Of a stretch of 64,000 nucleotides of DNA, positions 44,997 to 54,404 are shown piece by piece. Under the pieces are notes generated by a model. That model ran no database searches, had not been told where the DNA came from, and saw only the letters and a list, made by a program, of their open reading frames with translations. Numbering within the stretch: position 1 is the first letter of the stretch; the number at the start of each line of letters is the position of its first letter. A program made the position numbers and the translations under genes. Source of the DNA: Oricola indica (GTDB lineage Bacteria; Pseudomonadota; Alphaproteobacteria; Rhizobiales; Rhizobiaceae); the NCBI RefSeq assembly GCF_019966595.1, contig NZ_JAINFJ010000007.1:1-64000 (forward strand), written 5' to 3'.

Positions 44997-45505
44997 CGGC
45001 CATCCTGCTTGACGCTTCGGCCGAGCCGCGCGAGCGCCTCGCGGAGCCCCTCGTCTTCGATGCTTTCGGTGAGCGCATCGATCCGCTTCTCGTCTGCGGG
45101 CGACACGGGCGCCTTCCTGCGGGGCGGCTTTCGGGTCGGCGCGACCGGTTTTTGAACCAGTTGCAGACGCTCGACGGCCTGGAAACCGAAAAACGCGTTC
45201 ACCCGCTGAATGATTTCACCGGTCTGATGCTGGAGGTGAAGCGCAGACATTCCCTCGGCGGCGACGATCAGCGTCGCGGGCTTGAAGGGATCGTCCTCGG
45301 AAGCGCGGCGCGGCCAGTTGATCTTCTGCGGTCTTGTGGTCTCGGCAAGCGATGCAGGCACGATTTCCGGCCATGAAGACAACAATGCCGATGTCATGCC
45401 GGCGCGCTTCGCAAGCACCGGATCGAGCACGTCGGAGACCAGCCCCCCGAGTTGTTCCGGGAAGGCCTTTTTCCATGGTCCTGATCGTGATTTCCGTGCC
45501 GTCAC
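44993..45505 (-). CDS. DUF721/DciA-like protein
   Basis: The 170-residue protein has an N-terminal DUF721 domain (about residues 15-110), the fold found in DciA, which loads the replicative helicase DnaB in many bacteria without DnaC. The C-terminal third is basic and disordered-looking (RKPPRRKAPVS). A GTG start at 45505 is used, with AGGA nine bases upstream. It is divergent from mutY, as is usual in Hyphomicrobiales. Helicase loading is a family-based inference. Confidence 0.78.
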   Translation of the reverse strand: MTARKSRSGPWKKAFPEQLGGLVSDVLDPVLAKRAGMTSALLSSWPEIVPASLAETTRPQKINWPRRASEDDPFKPATLIVAAEGMSALHLQHQTGEIIQRVNAFFGFQAVERLQLVQKPVAPTRKPPRRKAPVSPADEKRIDALTESIEDEGLREALARLGRSVKQDGR

Positions 45506-45607
45506 GCCGAGTTGTCCTCGCTATGTGGCGAAGCGGTGATAATAAACATGCGGGCCGACAAAAAGCGATGCTTGATCTTGATGGTCGGGTTGGCACAAGA
45601 ACGGGAC

Positions 45608-46696
45608 ATGAATGCGGCCCCTTCTCCCGCCATCGCGACGAAATTGCTTGCCTGGTATGATCGCCATGCCCGCGACCTGCCCTGGCGCGTTGGCCCCCTC
45701 GATCTCGCCAAAGGCGTTCGGCCCGATCCGTACCGCGTATGGCTCTCGGAAATCATGCTGCAGCAGACGACCGTCGCGGCGGTCAGGGACTATTTCGCGA
45801 AATTCACGGCAAAATGGCCGAACGTCGATGCGCTTGCCGCTGCAAGCGAGGACGACATCCTGCGCGCATGGGCGGGGCTCGGTTACTATTCGCGCGCCCG
45901 AAACCTCAAGAAATGCGCCGACGCCGTGATGAGCTCGCACGACGGGCGGTTTCCGCAGACGGCTGCGGCTTTGCGCGACCTTCCGGGCATCGGCGACTAC
46001 ACCAGCGCGGCCATAGCGGCCATCGCTTTCGATGAACCCGTCGCCGTGGTCGACGGCAATGTCGAACGCGTGATGACTCGCCTCTTCGCCATCGACACGC
46101 CGCTGCCCGAAGCCAAGAAAGGCATCAAGGCGAAGACACAGGCGCTCACGCCTGAACGCCGGCCGGGCGATTTCGCGCAGGCGATGATGGATCTCGGCGC
46201 CACACTGTGTACGCCGAAGCGGCCGGCCTGCATGCACTGCCCCTTGCGCGCGGATTGCGCGGCCTTGACGAAAGGCGATCCGGAGCGTTTTCCGGTCAAG
46301 CCACCGAAGAAGGCGAAACCGGTGCGAAGAGGCGCCGCATTCGTGCTCACCAATCGGGACGGCGCGATCCTGCTTGAGAAGCGCGGCGACAGCGGCCTGC
46401 TCGCCGGCATGACACAGGTGCCGACCACGGAGTGGTCCGCGCGCCGGGATGGAGAAACCGGGACCGGCAGTGCCCCCCTGCCCGGCATTGACTGGATATC
46501 CTGCGGCACGATCGTCCATGTCTTCACCCATTTCGAATTGCGCCTCGATGTCTATCGCGGCGAAGGCGAGAAAGCCCCTGCCGCACATCAATGGTGGAGC
46601 GCGCCGGACGACATCGCGGGAGAGGCCCTACCAACTGTCATGAAAAAAGTGTTGGGTCTCGCCATCGAGCACGAATCGGAACACGACCTTTCCTGA
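45608..46696 (+). CDS. mutY: A/G-specific adenine DNA glycosylase
   Basis: The 362-residue base-excision enzyme removes adenine mispaired with 8-oxoguanine. Catalytic E48 (WLSEIMLQQTTV) and D149 (VDGNVERV), the helix-hairpin-helix LPGIGDYTSAA (125-135), and the [4Fe-4S] ligands C-x6-C-x2-C-x5-C (CTPKRPACMHCPLRADC) are all intact, followed by a NUDIX-like 8-oxoG recognition domain. The ATG at 45608 was chosen by homology to the family's N-terminus; upstream ATGs add 24-32 unrelated residues. Confidence 0.92.
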   Translation: MNAAPSPAIATKLLAWYDRHARDLPWRVGPLDLAKGVRPDPYRVWLSEIMLQQTTVAAVRDYFAKFTAKWPNVDALAAASEDDILRAWAGLGYYSRARNLKKCADAVMSSHDGRFPQTAAALRDLPGIGDYTSAAIAAIAFDEPVAVVDGNVERVMTRLFAIDTPLPEAKKGIKAKTQALTPERRPGDFAQAMMDLGATLCTPKRPACMHCPLRADCAALTKGDPERFPVKPPKKAKPVRRGAAFVLTNRDGAILLEKRGDSGLLAGMTQVPTTEWSARRDGETGTGSAPLPGIDWISCGTIVHVFTHFELRLDVYRGEGEKAPAAHQWWSAPDDIAGEALPTVMKKVLGLAIEHESEHDLS

Positions 46697-46714
46697 AACG
46701 CCCAGGTTCATTTC

Positions 46715-47326
46715 ATGACCGCTATCCGCCACATTGTTTTCGACATCGGAAAGGTGCTCCTGCACTACGATCCCGAACTGCCCTTCCGGCGTATCATTCC
46801 CGATGATCGTCGGCGTGCGTGGTTCCTGGAAGACGTTTGTTCGAATGCCTGGAATGTCGAGCAGGATCGCGGCAGAAGCTGGAGCGAGGCGGAGGACGAA
46901 CTGATCGCCCACTTCCCGGACGAGGCCGACAATATCCGCGCTTTCCGCCGAAACTGGTCGGAGATGATCCCCTATGCCTATGAGGGGAGCGTCGCGATCC
47001 TGCGCGAACACCTGGACGCCGGGCACGACGTGACGATGCTGACCAATTTCGCATCGGACACGTTCCGCGAGGCGCAGGAATTGTATCCGTTTCTCAAGTC
47101 CACGCGCGGGGTGACGGTGTCCGGCGACATAAAGCTGATCAAGCCGGATCCGGCGATCTACGCGCACCACACCCGGACATTCGATCTCGACCCGGCGGCA
47201 ACGCTCTTCATCGACGATTCCGAGAAAAACGTCGTGTCAGCACGCGAATTCGGCTGGCAGGCGATCCATTTCGAGGATCCGGAGCAGTTGCGCGAAGAGC
47301 TCGCGGAGTTCGAATTGACCACTTAG
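46715..47326 (+). CDS. HAD-family hydrolase
   Basis: The 203-residue phosphatase-like protein has motif I FDIGKVL (nucleophile D10), motif II with TNF (about residue 109), a motif III lysine (KLIKPDP, about 141) and motif IV IDDSEKN (about 168). The second acidic residue of motif I is Gly, as in the YihX subgroup of sugar-phosphate phosphatases. It follows mutY by 18 bases on the same strand and is probably co-transcribed. Substrate unknown. Confidence 0.85.
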   Translation: MTAIRHIVFDIGKVLLHYDPELPFRRIIPDDRRRAWFLEDVCSNAWNVEQDRGRSWSEAEDELIAHFPDEADNIRAFRRNWSEMIPYAYEGSVAILREHLDAGHDVTMLTNFASDTFREAQELYPFLKSTRGVTVSGDIKLIKPDPAIYAHHTRTFDLDPAATLFIDDSEKNVVSAREFGWQAIHFEDPEQLREELAEFELTT

Positions 47327-47377
47327 GCGCAATCCGCATCCACGCGCGATCGCGATCCTCCTGGTTCAGATGAATGC

Positions 47378-47426
47378 GCGCGGCGATGCGTTCGAACCTG
47401 GAGGACTCCGAAACACATCGCCGCGC
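47378..47426. repeat. Perfect 11-bp inverted repeat between convergent HAD and ccrM genes
   Basis: GCGCGGCGATG (47378-47388) and CATCGCCGCGC (47416-47426) are perfect inverted copies 27 bases apart, placed between two convergent genes. The long loop and lack of a T tract make a simple intrinsic terminator doubtful, but it could form a structured 3' end for either transcript. Confidence 0.45.
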
Positions 47427-47452
47427 AAGCGACCTAGCGGATCAGCCACAGG

Positions 47453-48661
<1,209 letters not shown>

Positions 48662-48711
48662 TTAATGACGGGTTAGCGGATTGCGAAGAATTCAAACAAA
48701 CGCACTGGCCG

Positions 48712-49170
48712 TCAGCCGCAAAACTCCGGCTTGCCGGTCCAGGGTGAGTCTTTCAGCTTGCTTTCGAAATCGGCATTGATGTCGGCCAGCGTGATCTCAC
48801 CGAACCGGGCGAGCAGCATCGCCCTCGCATCATCGAGCGTCGCCGCCAGCCGCTCGTTGATGGCCTGCTCGACGAGACAATCGGGCTGATCCTCGGTCGG
48901 ACCAAAGGCGAAAACCGCGGGATCGCCGAGTGCATGAAAGACATCGGCAAGCGTGATGGCCTCGAGCGGCGCAGCAAGCTCCCAGCCGCCGCCATGCCCC
49001 TTTTTGGAGGTCAGGAAACCGGCGTCGCGCAATCCCGCCATCAGCCGGCGCGCTACGACCGGATTGGTTGAAAGGAAAGCCGCAACCGCCTCCGACGTCA
49101 GCGGTTCCTCATGTTCGGCCATATGGATCAGCACATGCAGTATGCGCGACAAACGACTGTCTCGTCTCAC
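48712..49170 (-). CDS. Rrf2-family transcriptional regulator
   Basis: The 152-residue regulator has an Rrf2-type winged helix (residues 1-65) with the wing segment KKGHGGGWEL and a C-terminal dimerisation helix. It has only two cysteines (PDCLV and the C-terminal EFCG), not the three-Cys cluster site of IscR or NsrR, so it may sense thiol state or another signal. It is divergent from a thioredoxin-reductase-like gene, which it probably controls through the dyads at 49218-49278. Confidence 0.88.
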   Translation of the reverse strand: MRRDSRLSRILHVLIHMAEHEEPLTSEAVAAFLSTNPVVARRLMAGLRDAGFLTSKKGHGGGWELAAPLEAITLADVFHALGDPAVFAFGPTEDQPDCLVEQAINERLAATLDDARAMLLARFGEITLADINADFESKLKDSPWTGKPEFCG

Positions 49171-49217
49171 TCAAATCTCCCGCCAGTTTCCAGGAATTTA
49201 GGGCAGTTCGAGCATTT

Positions 49218-49278
49218 ATGCAACTTTTCGTGTTTCATGATATTGACTCCGCTCAATATGAAACATTAAATGTTGCAT
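49218..49278. promoter_or_regulatory. Nested inverted repeats in the rrf2/flavoprotein divergent region
   Basis: Three pairs of arms share nearly one centre: ATGCAAC (49218-49224) with GTTGCAT (49272-49278), GTTTCAT (49232-49238) with ATGAAAC (49258-49264), and ATATTGA (49240-49246) with TCAATAT (49253-49259). The region is A+T-rich. A divergent position beside an Rrf2 gene makes this the likely Rrf2 operator. Confidence 0.65.
49243..49271 (+). promoter_or_regulatory. Promoter of the thioredoxin-reductase-like gene
   Basis: TTGACT (49243-49248) and TTAAAT (49266-49271) are 17 bases apart, a good sigma-70 match. The whole promoter lies inside the nested dyads, so a protein bound there would block it. 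AAGGAG follows before the ATG at 49300. Confidence 0.6.
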
Positions 49279-49299
49279 GAAATTCACAAGGAGAATGGC

Positions 49300-50190
49300 A
49301 TGTACGACGTCATCGTTCTCGGCGGCAGCTTCGCCGGCCTGTCCGCAACCATGTATCTCGCCCGATCCCGGCGCCGGGTCCTGCTTGTCGATGCAGGACA
49401 GCCGCGCAACCGCTTCACCAACGCCTCGCATGGATTTCTCGGCCAGGACGGAAAGGCGCCCGCGACGATCCGCGAGGCCGGGCGGGCTGAACTGGCCCGT
49501 TACGACAATGTCGATTTCCTCGACGGTACAGCCGTCGATGCGATCACCGAAGAGGATGGTTTCACCGTGGTGATGGCTGACGGAAGCGCCGTGCGCGCGA
49601 AACGGCTCGTGCTGGCGACCGGCGTGACCGACATCCTGCCGGAGATCGACGGGCTTTCGGAACGCTGGGGCCGCTCGGTCCTGCATTGTCCATTCTGTCA
49701 CGGTTACGAGTATCGCGACCGCCCGCTCGGCGTACTCGCGACAGGCCCTGCATCGGCGCATCAGGGGGATATGATACCGGACTGGGGTCCGACGACCTAT
49801 TTCACGCAAGGCCAATTCGAGCCGACACCCGAGGAACAGGCACGCTTCAGCCAGCGTGGCGTGACGATCGAACGCACGCCGATTGTAAAGCTTCTCGGCG
49901 ACGAGGCTGACCTGGAAGCCGTACGTCTCGCAGACGGGCGGGAACTCCCCCTCGCCGCCCTGTTCACCGCGACGCAGCTGACGATGGCGAGCCCAATCGC
50001 CGAAAAGCTGGGCTGCGAGATGGAAGGTGGGCCGCAAGGCCCCATTCTGGTCGTCGACAATCAGAAACAGACAAGCGTGACCGGCGTATTCGCCGCGGGC
50101 GACGCGACGATGCCGATGCACAGCGCGTTGCTGGCATCATCCTCGGGGATGATCGCCGGCGTGTGCGCCTATCGATCGCTGGTCGCCTGA
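49300..50190 (+). CDS. Thioredoxin-reductase-like NAD(P)/FAD oxidoreductase
   Basis: The 296-residue flavoprotein has an N-terminal FAD motif (LGGSFAGLSA, 7-16), a redox-active C130-P-F-C133 pair in HCPFCHGYE, and a second FAD contact (VFAAGDATM, about 263). The central NAD(P)-binding glycine motif is weak (LATGPASAH), so cofactor use is uncertain. The ATG at 49300 follows AAGGAG with six bases between. Divergent Rrf2-flavoprotein pairs of this sort are common in alphaproteobacteria and may handle disulfide or peroxide stress. Confidence 0.85.
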   Translation: MYDVIVLGGSFAGLSATMYLARSRRRVLLVDAGQPRNRFTNASHGFLGQDGKAPATIREAGRAELARYDNVDFLDGTAVDAITEEDGFTVVMADGSAVRAKRLVLATGVTDILPEIDGLSERWGRSVLHCPFCHGYEYRDRPLGVLATGPASAHQGDMIPDWGPTTYFTQGQFEPTPEEQARFSQRGVTIERTPIVKLLGDEADLEAVRLADGRELPLAALFTATQLTMASPIAEKLGCEMEGGPQGPILVVDNQKQTSVTGVFAAGDATMPMHSALLASSSGMIAGVCAYRSLVA

Positions 50191-50199
50191 CCTGTCGCG

Positions 50200-50766
50200 T
50201 CAGGGCGTATCGTAAGGCCCCTCGTCGAAGCCGACGAAGATCTGGAGATTCTGTGATGTCGGTGCGGGAACAGCGACCTGTTCATCCTTGAAGATGAACT
50301 GCGTCGCGCCCGCATTCGGCGAAACCGCAACCTGGATCTTGCCCAGTTGCGAGTAAGGCACGTCCTCGCCCTGCCGCACGGCGACGCGTACCGGCAATTC
50401 AAGGTTTCCAGCCGTGCCCTTGGGTCCCTCGACGACCCGTCCGGCCGCTGCGATCTGCATGTAGAGCATTCCGCCAGAATACTTGCATGAGCGCGTCACG
50501 TCCGTGATGGTCGCCTGATAAATGATCTCGTCGGGATTATCCTGATTGTTGCGCGTATAGGTCCGCAGAATGGCCGTGCCTTCGCGCAGCGTGACGCGCG
50601 GGCAATAAGCGCGCAAATCATCAGCCGTCAGTTCCTCGTCCGCCGCGTTGCCGGTCGACTTCTTTCCGAACGCGTCGTTCATGTTCATGGACTGGCAGGA
50701 AGCCAAGGTCAGAAGCGCGATGAGAGCGCCGAAACGCAGGGCTTGTTTCGCCTGGACGATACGCAT
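50200..50766 (-). CDS. Conserved hypothetical lipoprotein
   Basis: The 188-residue protein has a lipoprotein signal peptide with lipobox TLASC (Cys at about residue 24), then a Met/Asn-rich linker and a beta-rich domain (about 50-185). I do not recognise the domain. It should be anchored to the periplasmic face of a membrane. It converges with the flavoprotein gene. The 219 bases upstream to thrC hold no gene. Confidence 0.75.
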   Translation of the reverse strand: MRIVQAKQALRFGALIALLTLASCQSMNMNDAFGKKSTGNAADEELTADDLRAYCPRVTLREGTAILRTYTRNNQDNPDEIIYQATITDVTRSCKYSGGMLYMQIAAAGRVVEGPKGTAGNLELPVRVAVRQGEDVPYSQLGKIQVAVSPNAGATQFIFKDEQVAVPAPTSQNLQIFVGFDEGPYDTP

Positions 50767-50985
50767 GATGAACCGTTTTCCCCGTAATCCGTTCCCGTAT
50801 TGCAGCTATTTCCATCACGAAAATGGCGATTCAGCGATGGCGGCGGCACCATCCATAGCTTTGTCCGGTTCGTCAATGGCGGAGGATGTCGCTTCAGCCG
50901 GTTCGGGCTTTGGAATTGGCGGGTTTTCGGTTAAGCAGCGCGCGGCATATACATGCGCGGCGCGCAAGGAAGTGAGTGAATACCC

Positions 50986-52383
50986 GTGAAATACGTCTCT
51001 ACCCGCGGCCAGGCTCCCGTCCTGGGTTTCTGCGACACCATGCTTGCCGGACTTGCCGGCGATGGCGGCCTTTACGTACCCGAGACATGGCCGCATTTTT
51101 CGGCCGCCGACATACGGGCGCTGCGCGGCAAGAGCTACACCGAGATCGCCGTTGCGGTAATGTGGCCGTTCGTCGAAGGCGAGATCGAGCGCGCGACTTT
51201 CATGCGGATCATCGAGGAAGCCTATTCGACCTTCCGGCATGAGGCAGTCTGTCCGCTCGTTCAGACGGATGACAACGAGTTCGTGCTGGAACTCTTCCAC
51301 GGACCGACGCTCGCCTTCAAGGACGTCGCCATGCAACTCATCGGCCGGCTGATGGACCATGTGCTGGCCGAGCGCAACGAGCGGGCGACGATCGTCGGCG
51401 CGACGTCGGGCGATACGGGCGGTGCGGCCATCGAGGCCTTTGCCGGACGCGACCGCACCGACATTTTCATCCTGTTTCCGAAGGGGCGCGTTTCGCCTGT
51501 TCAGCAGCGCCAGATGACATCGAGCGCGGAAGCGAACGTTCATGCGCTGGCCGTCGAAGGCAATTTCGACGATTGCCAGGGACTGCTGAAGGACATGTTC
51601 AATCACGTGGCGTTCCGCGACTCCGTCAAGCTGTCCGGCGTCAATTCGATCAACTGGGCACGCATCATGGCGCAGGTGGTCTACTATTTCACGTCGGCCC
51701 TGTCGCTCGGCGCACCCGATCGGCCTGTCTCGTTCACTGTGCCGACGGGAAATTTCGGCGACATCTTCGCGGGCCATGTCGCCCGGCAGATGGGCCTTCC
51801 GATCGAAACCCTGGTCATTGCGACGAACGACAACGATATTCTCGCCCGCACGCTGGAGACCGGCATCTACGAAATGCGCGGCGTCGTCGAGACGACTTCG
51901 CCCTCAATGGACATCCAGATTTCGTCAAATTTCGAGCGACTGCTTTACGATGCCGGAGGTCGGGACGACGCGGAAGTTCGCAATGCAATGGCAAGCCTCA
52001 AGCAGTCGCGCAGCTTCGACCTGCCCCCCCACACGCTGAGCGCGATCCGGTCCGGCTTTGCCGCGGGACGTGCAGACGTGAGTGAGGCCGCCGCCACCAT
52101 TCGCCAAATACGTGAGAAATCGGGCTATCTGCTCGATCCGCACACCGCATGCGGTGTCCATGTCGCCCGCAGGGTGGCGCGCAGGGCAGCGCCCATGATC
52201 GTTCTTTCGACGGCACATCCCGCGAAATTCCCGGCGGCCGTGGAAGAAGCATCCGGCGTCCATCCGGCATTGCCCGAATGGCTGTCCGATCTGATGGAGC
52301 GTCACGAAAGTTTCACGGAGCTTCCATCCGATCTCAAAATGATAGAAGATCATATCAAGAGCCACGCCCGCGCGGCCCAGTGA
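50986..52383 (+). CDS. thrC: Threonine synthase
   Basis: The 465-residue PLP enzyme converts O-phosphohomoserine to threonine, following ThrB, whose gene is about 10 kb downstream. The PLP lysine is K112 (HGPTLAFKD), with GATSGDTGGAA near residue 143 and a long C-terminal domain, as in the longer bacterial/fungal type. The start is GTG, with AAGGAAG rather far (about 13 bases) upstream. It leads a same-strand series with the processing peptidase and the GNAT and GGDEF/EAL genes. Confidence 0.93.
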   Translation: MKYVSTRGQAPVLGFCDTMLAGLAGDGGLYVPETWPHFSAADIRALRGKSYTEIAVAVMWPFVEGEIERATFMRIIEEAYSTFRHEAVCPLVQTDDNEFVLELFHGPTLAFKDVAMQLIGRLMDHVLAERNERATIVGATSGDTGGAAIEAFAGRDRTDIFILFPKGRVSPVQQRQMTSSAEANVHALAVEGNFDDCQGLLKDMFNHVAFRDSVKLSGVNSINWARIMAQVVYYFTSALSLGAPDRPVSFTVPTGNFGDIFAGHVARQMGLPIETLVIATNDNDILARTLETGIYEMRGVVETTSPSMDIQISSNFERLLYDAGGRDDAEVRNAMASLKQSRSFDLPPHTLSAIRSGFAAGRADVSEAAATIRQIREKSGYLLDPHTACGVHVARRVARRAAPMIVLSTAHPAKFPAAVEEASGVHPALPEWLSDLMERHESFTELPSDLKMIEDHIKSHARAAQ

Positions 52384-52444
52384 CGACGCGGGCGGGAAAA
52401 GCGAGGAAGCGTTTGGCCGCCGCGCGGCCCTAGGGAGTATGCAC

Positions 52445-53755
52445 ATGACCGTAGAGACGACACGTCTCTCCAACGGCATTACCGTTGCCACGCAAAGATT
52501 TGAACATGTGGAGAGCGTCGCTCTCGGGGTCTGGGTCAAGGCCGGCTCGCGAAACGAGTTCGAAGACGAACACGGAATAGCGCATCTTCTGGAACACATG
52601 GCCTTCAAGGGCACCCGCCGCCGCGATGCCCGCACCATTGCCGAAGAAATCGAGAATGTCGGCGGCGATATCAATGCAGGCACGAGTGTCGAAACGACAT
52701 CCTATTTCGTGCGGGTGCTCAAGAACGACGTCCCGCTGGCCCTCGACCTTCTGGCCGACATCCTGCAAAACTCGAAATTCGACGAAGACGAACTGCAGCG
52801 CGAAAAACACGTGATCCTGCAGGAACTGGGCGCGGCCAACGACGTGCCGGACGACGCCGTCTTCGACCGCTTCACCGAAGCCGCCTTTCGCCACCAGCCG
52901 ATCGGCCGCGCCATCCTCGGCACGCGCGATACGATCAAATCCTTCACCAGCGAGCAGATCCGCACCTATATCGACCGCGAATATTGCGGCGAACGCATGG
53001 TGATCGCGGCAGCCGGCGCCATCGATCACGACGAATTCGTCAAGCTGGTCGAGGCGGATTTCGGCTCGATCCAGGCCAAGCCCAAGGGAAAGGCCGTCTC
53101 GCTCGCCCATTATGTCGGGGGCGACTATCGCGAACACCGCCCGCTTCAGGACACCCAGTTCCTGCTCGGCTTCGAGGGGCGCGCCTATCATGTGCGTGAT
53201 TTCTACGCCTCGCAGGTCCTCGCTATGCTGCTCGGCGGCGGCATGTCGTCGCGGCTGTTTCAGGAAGTGCGCGAGAAACGCGGTATCTGCTACTCGATCT
53301 ACGCCTTCCATTGGGGGTTCTCGGACACCGGCATCTTCGGCATCCATGCCGCGACCGAGCCCGGCGATCTCGAGGAACTCGTCCATCTGATCCTCAAGGA
53401 ATTGCGCCGTGCTGCGGCGGATATCGATACGCCCGAATTGAACCGCGCCCGCGCGCAGTTCCGGGCCAGCCTGCTGATGTCCGGCGAAAGCGCCCCCAGC
53501 CGGGCAGGCCAGATCGCCCGCCAGATCCTGCTTTTCGGCCGACCTATCCCGAACGAGGAACTGCTCGACAGGCTCGACAAACTGACGGTCGAACGACTGC
53601 GCGACCTCGCCGGCAGGCTGTTCACCAGCTCGACGCCGACGGTTTCCGCCATCGGCCCGGTCGATCAACTCATGGATATCGATACAATCCGCTCGGAACT
53701 CGCTTCAGGCGGCACGGAATCGCAGCGCGCGAATGCCCGGTTCGCCGTCGGCTGA
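52445..53755 (+). CDS. M16 zinc peptidase (mitochondrial-processing-peptidase-like)
   Basis: The 436-residue protein is an inverzincin with H47-x-x-E50-H51 (HLLEH) as the metal site, a downstream Glu in the EKHVILQE helix and the Gly-rich GGGMSSRLFQEVREKRG segment of MPP-beta. Rickettsial and rhizobial homologues are relatives of the mitochondrial enzyme. No signal peptide is seen, suggesting a cytoplasmic role. The second of two close ATGs (52445) has the better-spaced AGGGAG. It follows thrC as in most Hyphomicrobiales. Confidence 0.9.
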   Translation: MTVETTRLSNGITVATQRFEHVESVALGVWVKAGSRNEFEDEHGIAHLLEHMAFKGTRRRDARTIAEEIENVGGDINAGTSVETTSYFVRVLKNDVPLALDLLADILQNSKFDEDELQREKHVILQELGAANDVPDDAVFDRFTEAAFRHQPIGRAILGTRDTIKSFTSEQIRTYIDREYCGERMVIAAAGAIDHDEFVKLVEADFGSIQAKPKGKAVSLAHYVGGDYREHRPLQDTQFLLGFEGRAYHVRDFYASQVLAMLLGGGMSSRLFQEVREKRGICYSIYAFHWGFSDTGIFGIHAATEPGDLEELVHLILKELRRAAADIDTPELNRARAQFRASLLMSGESAPSRAGQIARQILLFGRPIPNEELLDRLDKLTVERLRDLAGRLFTSSTPTVSAIGPVDQLMDIDTIRSELASGGTESQRANARFAVG

Positions 53756-53789
53756 TCCGCCAGCAAGTCGCAAAACAACGGTGCCGGAC

Positions 53790-54404
53790 ATGATTGCCTT
53801 CCCTTTTCGTGGAGCGCGCCAGCAAATCATCACCGGCAAGAGTATCGTGCTGCGTCATCCCGAGATTTCCGATCACACGGAATGGGCGTCCCTGCGCGCG
53901 GACAGCCGCACCTTTCTGCAGCCATGGGAACCGACATGGCCGAATGACGATCTGGAACGCGCGGCGTTTCGCGGACGCATCCGGCGCTACAATCATGAAA
54001 TCGCGGCGGGCACGGGTCTTCCCTTCTTCATTTGCGAAAAGGGAACCGGCGCGATCATGGGCGGAATAACGCTCGGCAACATCAGGCGCGGCGTTTCACA
54101 ATGCGGTCATATTGGCTACTGGATCGGCGAACGCCACAGCGGCAGAGGCATCATGAGCGAAGCGGTCGGTTTACTTTGCGACCACGCGTTTCGCGCTTGC
54201 GGATTGCACCGCCTTGAAGCTGCCTGTATCCCGGACAATACGCGGTCGATCCGGATTCTCGAAAAAGCCGGATTCACGCGCGAGGGATACCTGCGGTCGT
54301 ATCTGAAGATCAATGGCGCCTGGCGCGACCACGTGCTCTTTTCGCGGATCAATCCGCGGCACGAAAGGCTGAGTGCGCCTGTGGAAAAAGGTGAAACGGT
54401 TTGA
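53790..54404 (+). CDS. RimJ/RimL-like GNAT acetyltransferase
   Basis: The 204-residue GNAT protein resembles RimJ, which acetylates the N-terminus of ribosomal protein S5. It has the acetyl-CoA motif ERHSGRGIMSEA (about residues 115-126) and the DNTRSIRILEKAGFTREG segment (about 150-167). It follows the peptidase by 34 bases and its stop overlaps the TTG start of the EAL gene (TTGA), implying coupled translation. Confidence 0.85.
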   Translation: MIAFPFRGARQQIITGKSIVLRHPEISDHTEWASLRADSRTFLQPWEPTWPNDDLERAAFRGRIRRYNHEIAAGTGLPFFICEKGTGAIMGGITLGNIRRGVSQCGHIGYWIGERHSGRGIMSEAVGLLCDHAFRACGLHRLEAACIPDNTRSIRILEKAGFTREGYLRSYLKINGAWRDHVLFSRINPRHERLSAPVEKGETV

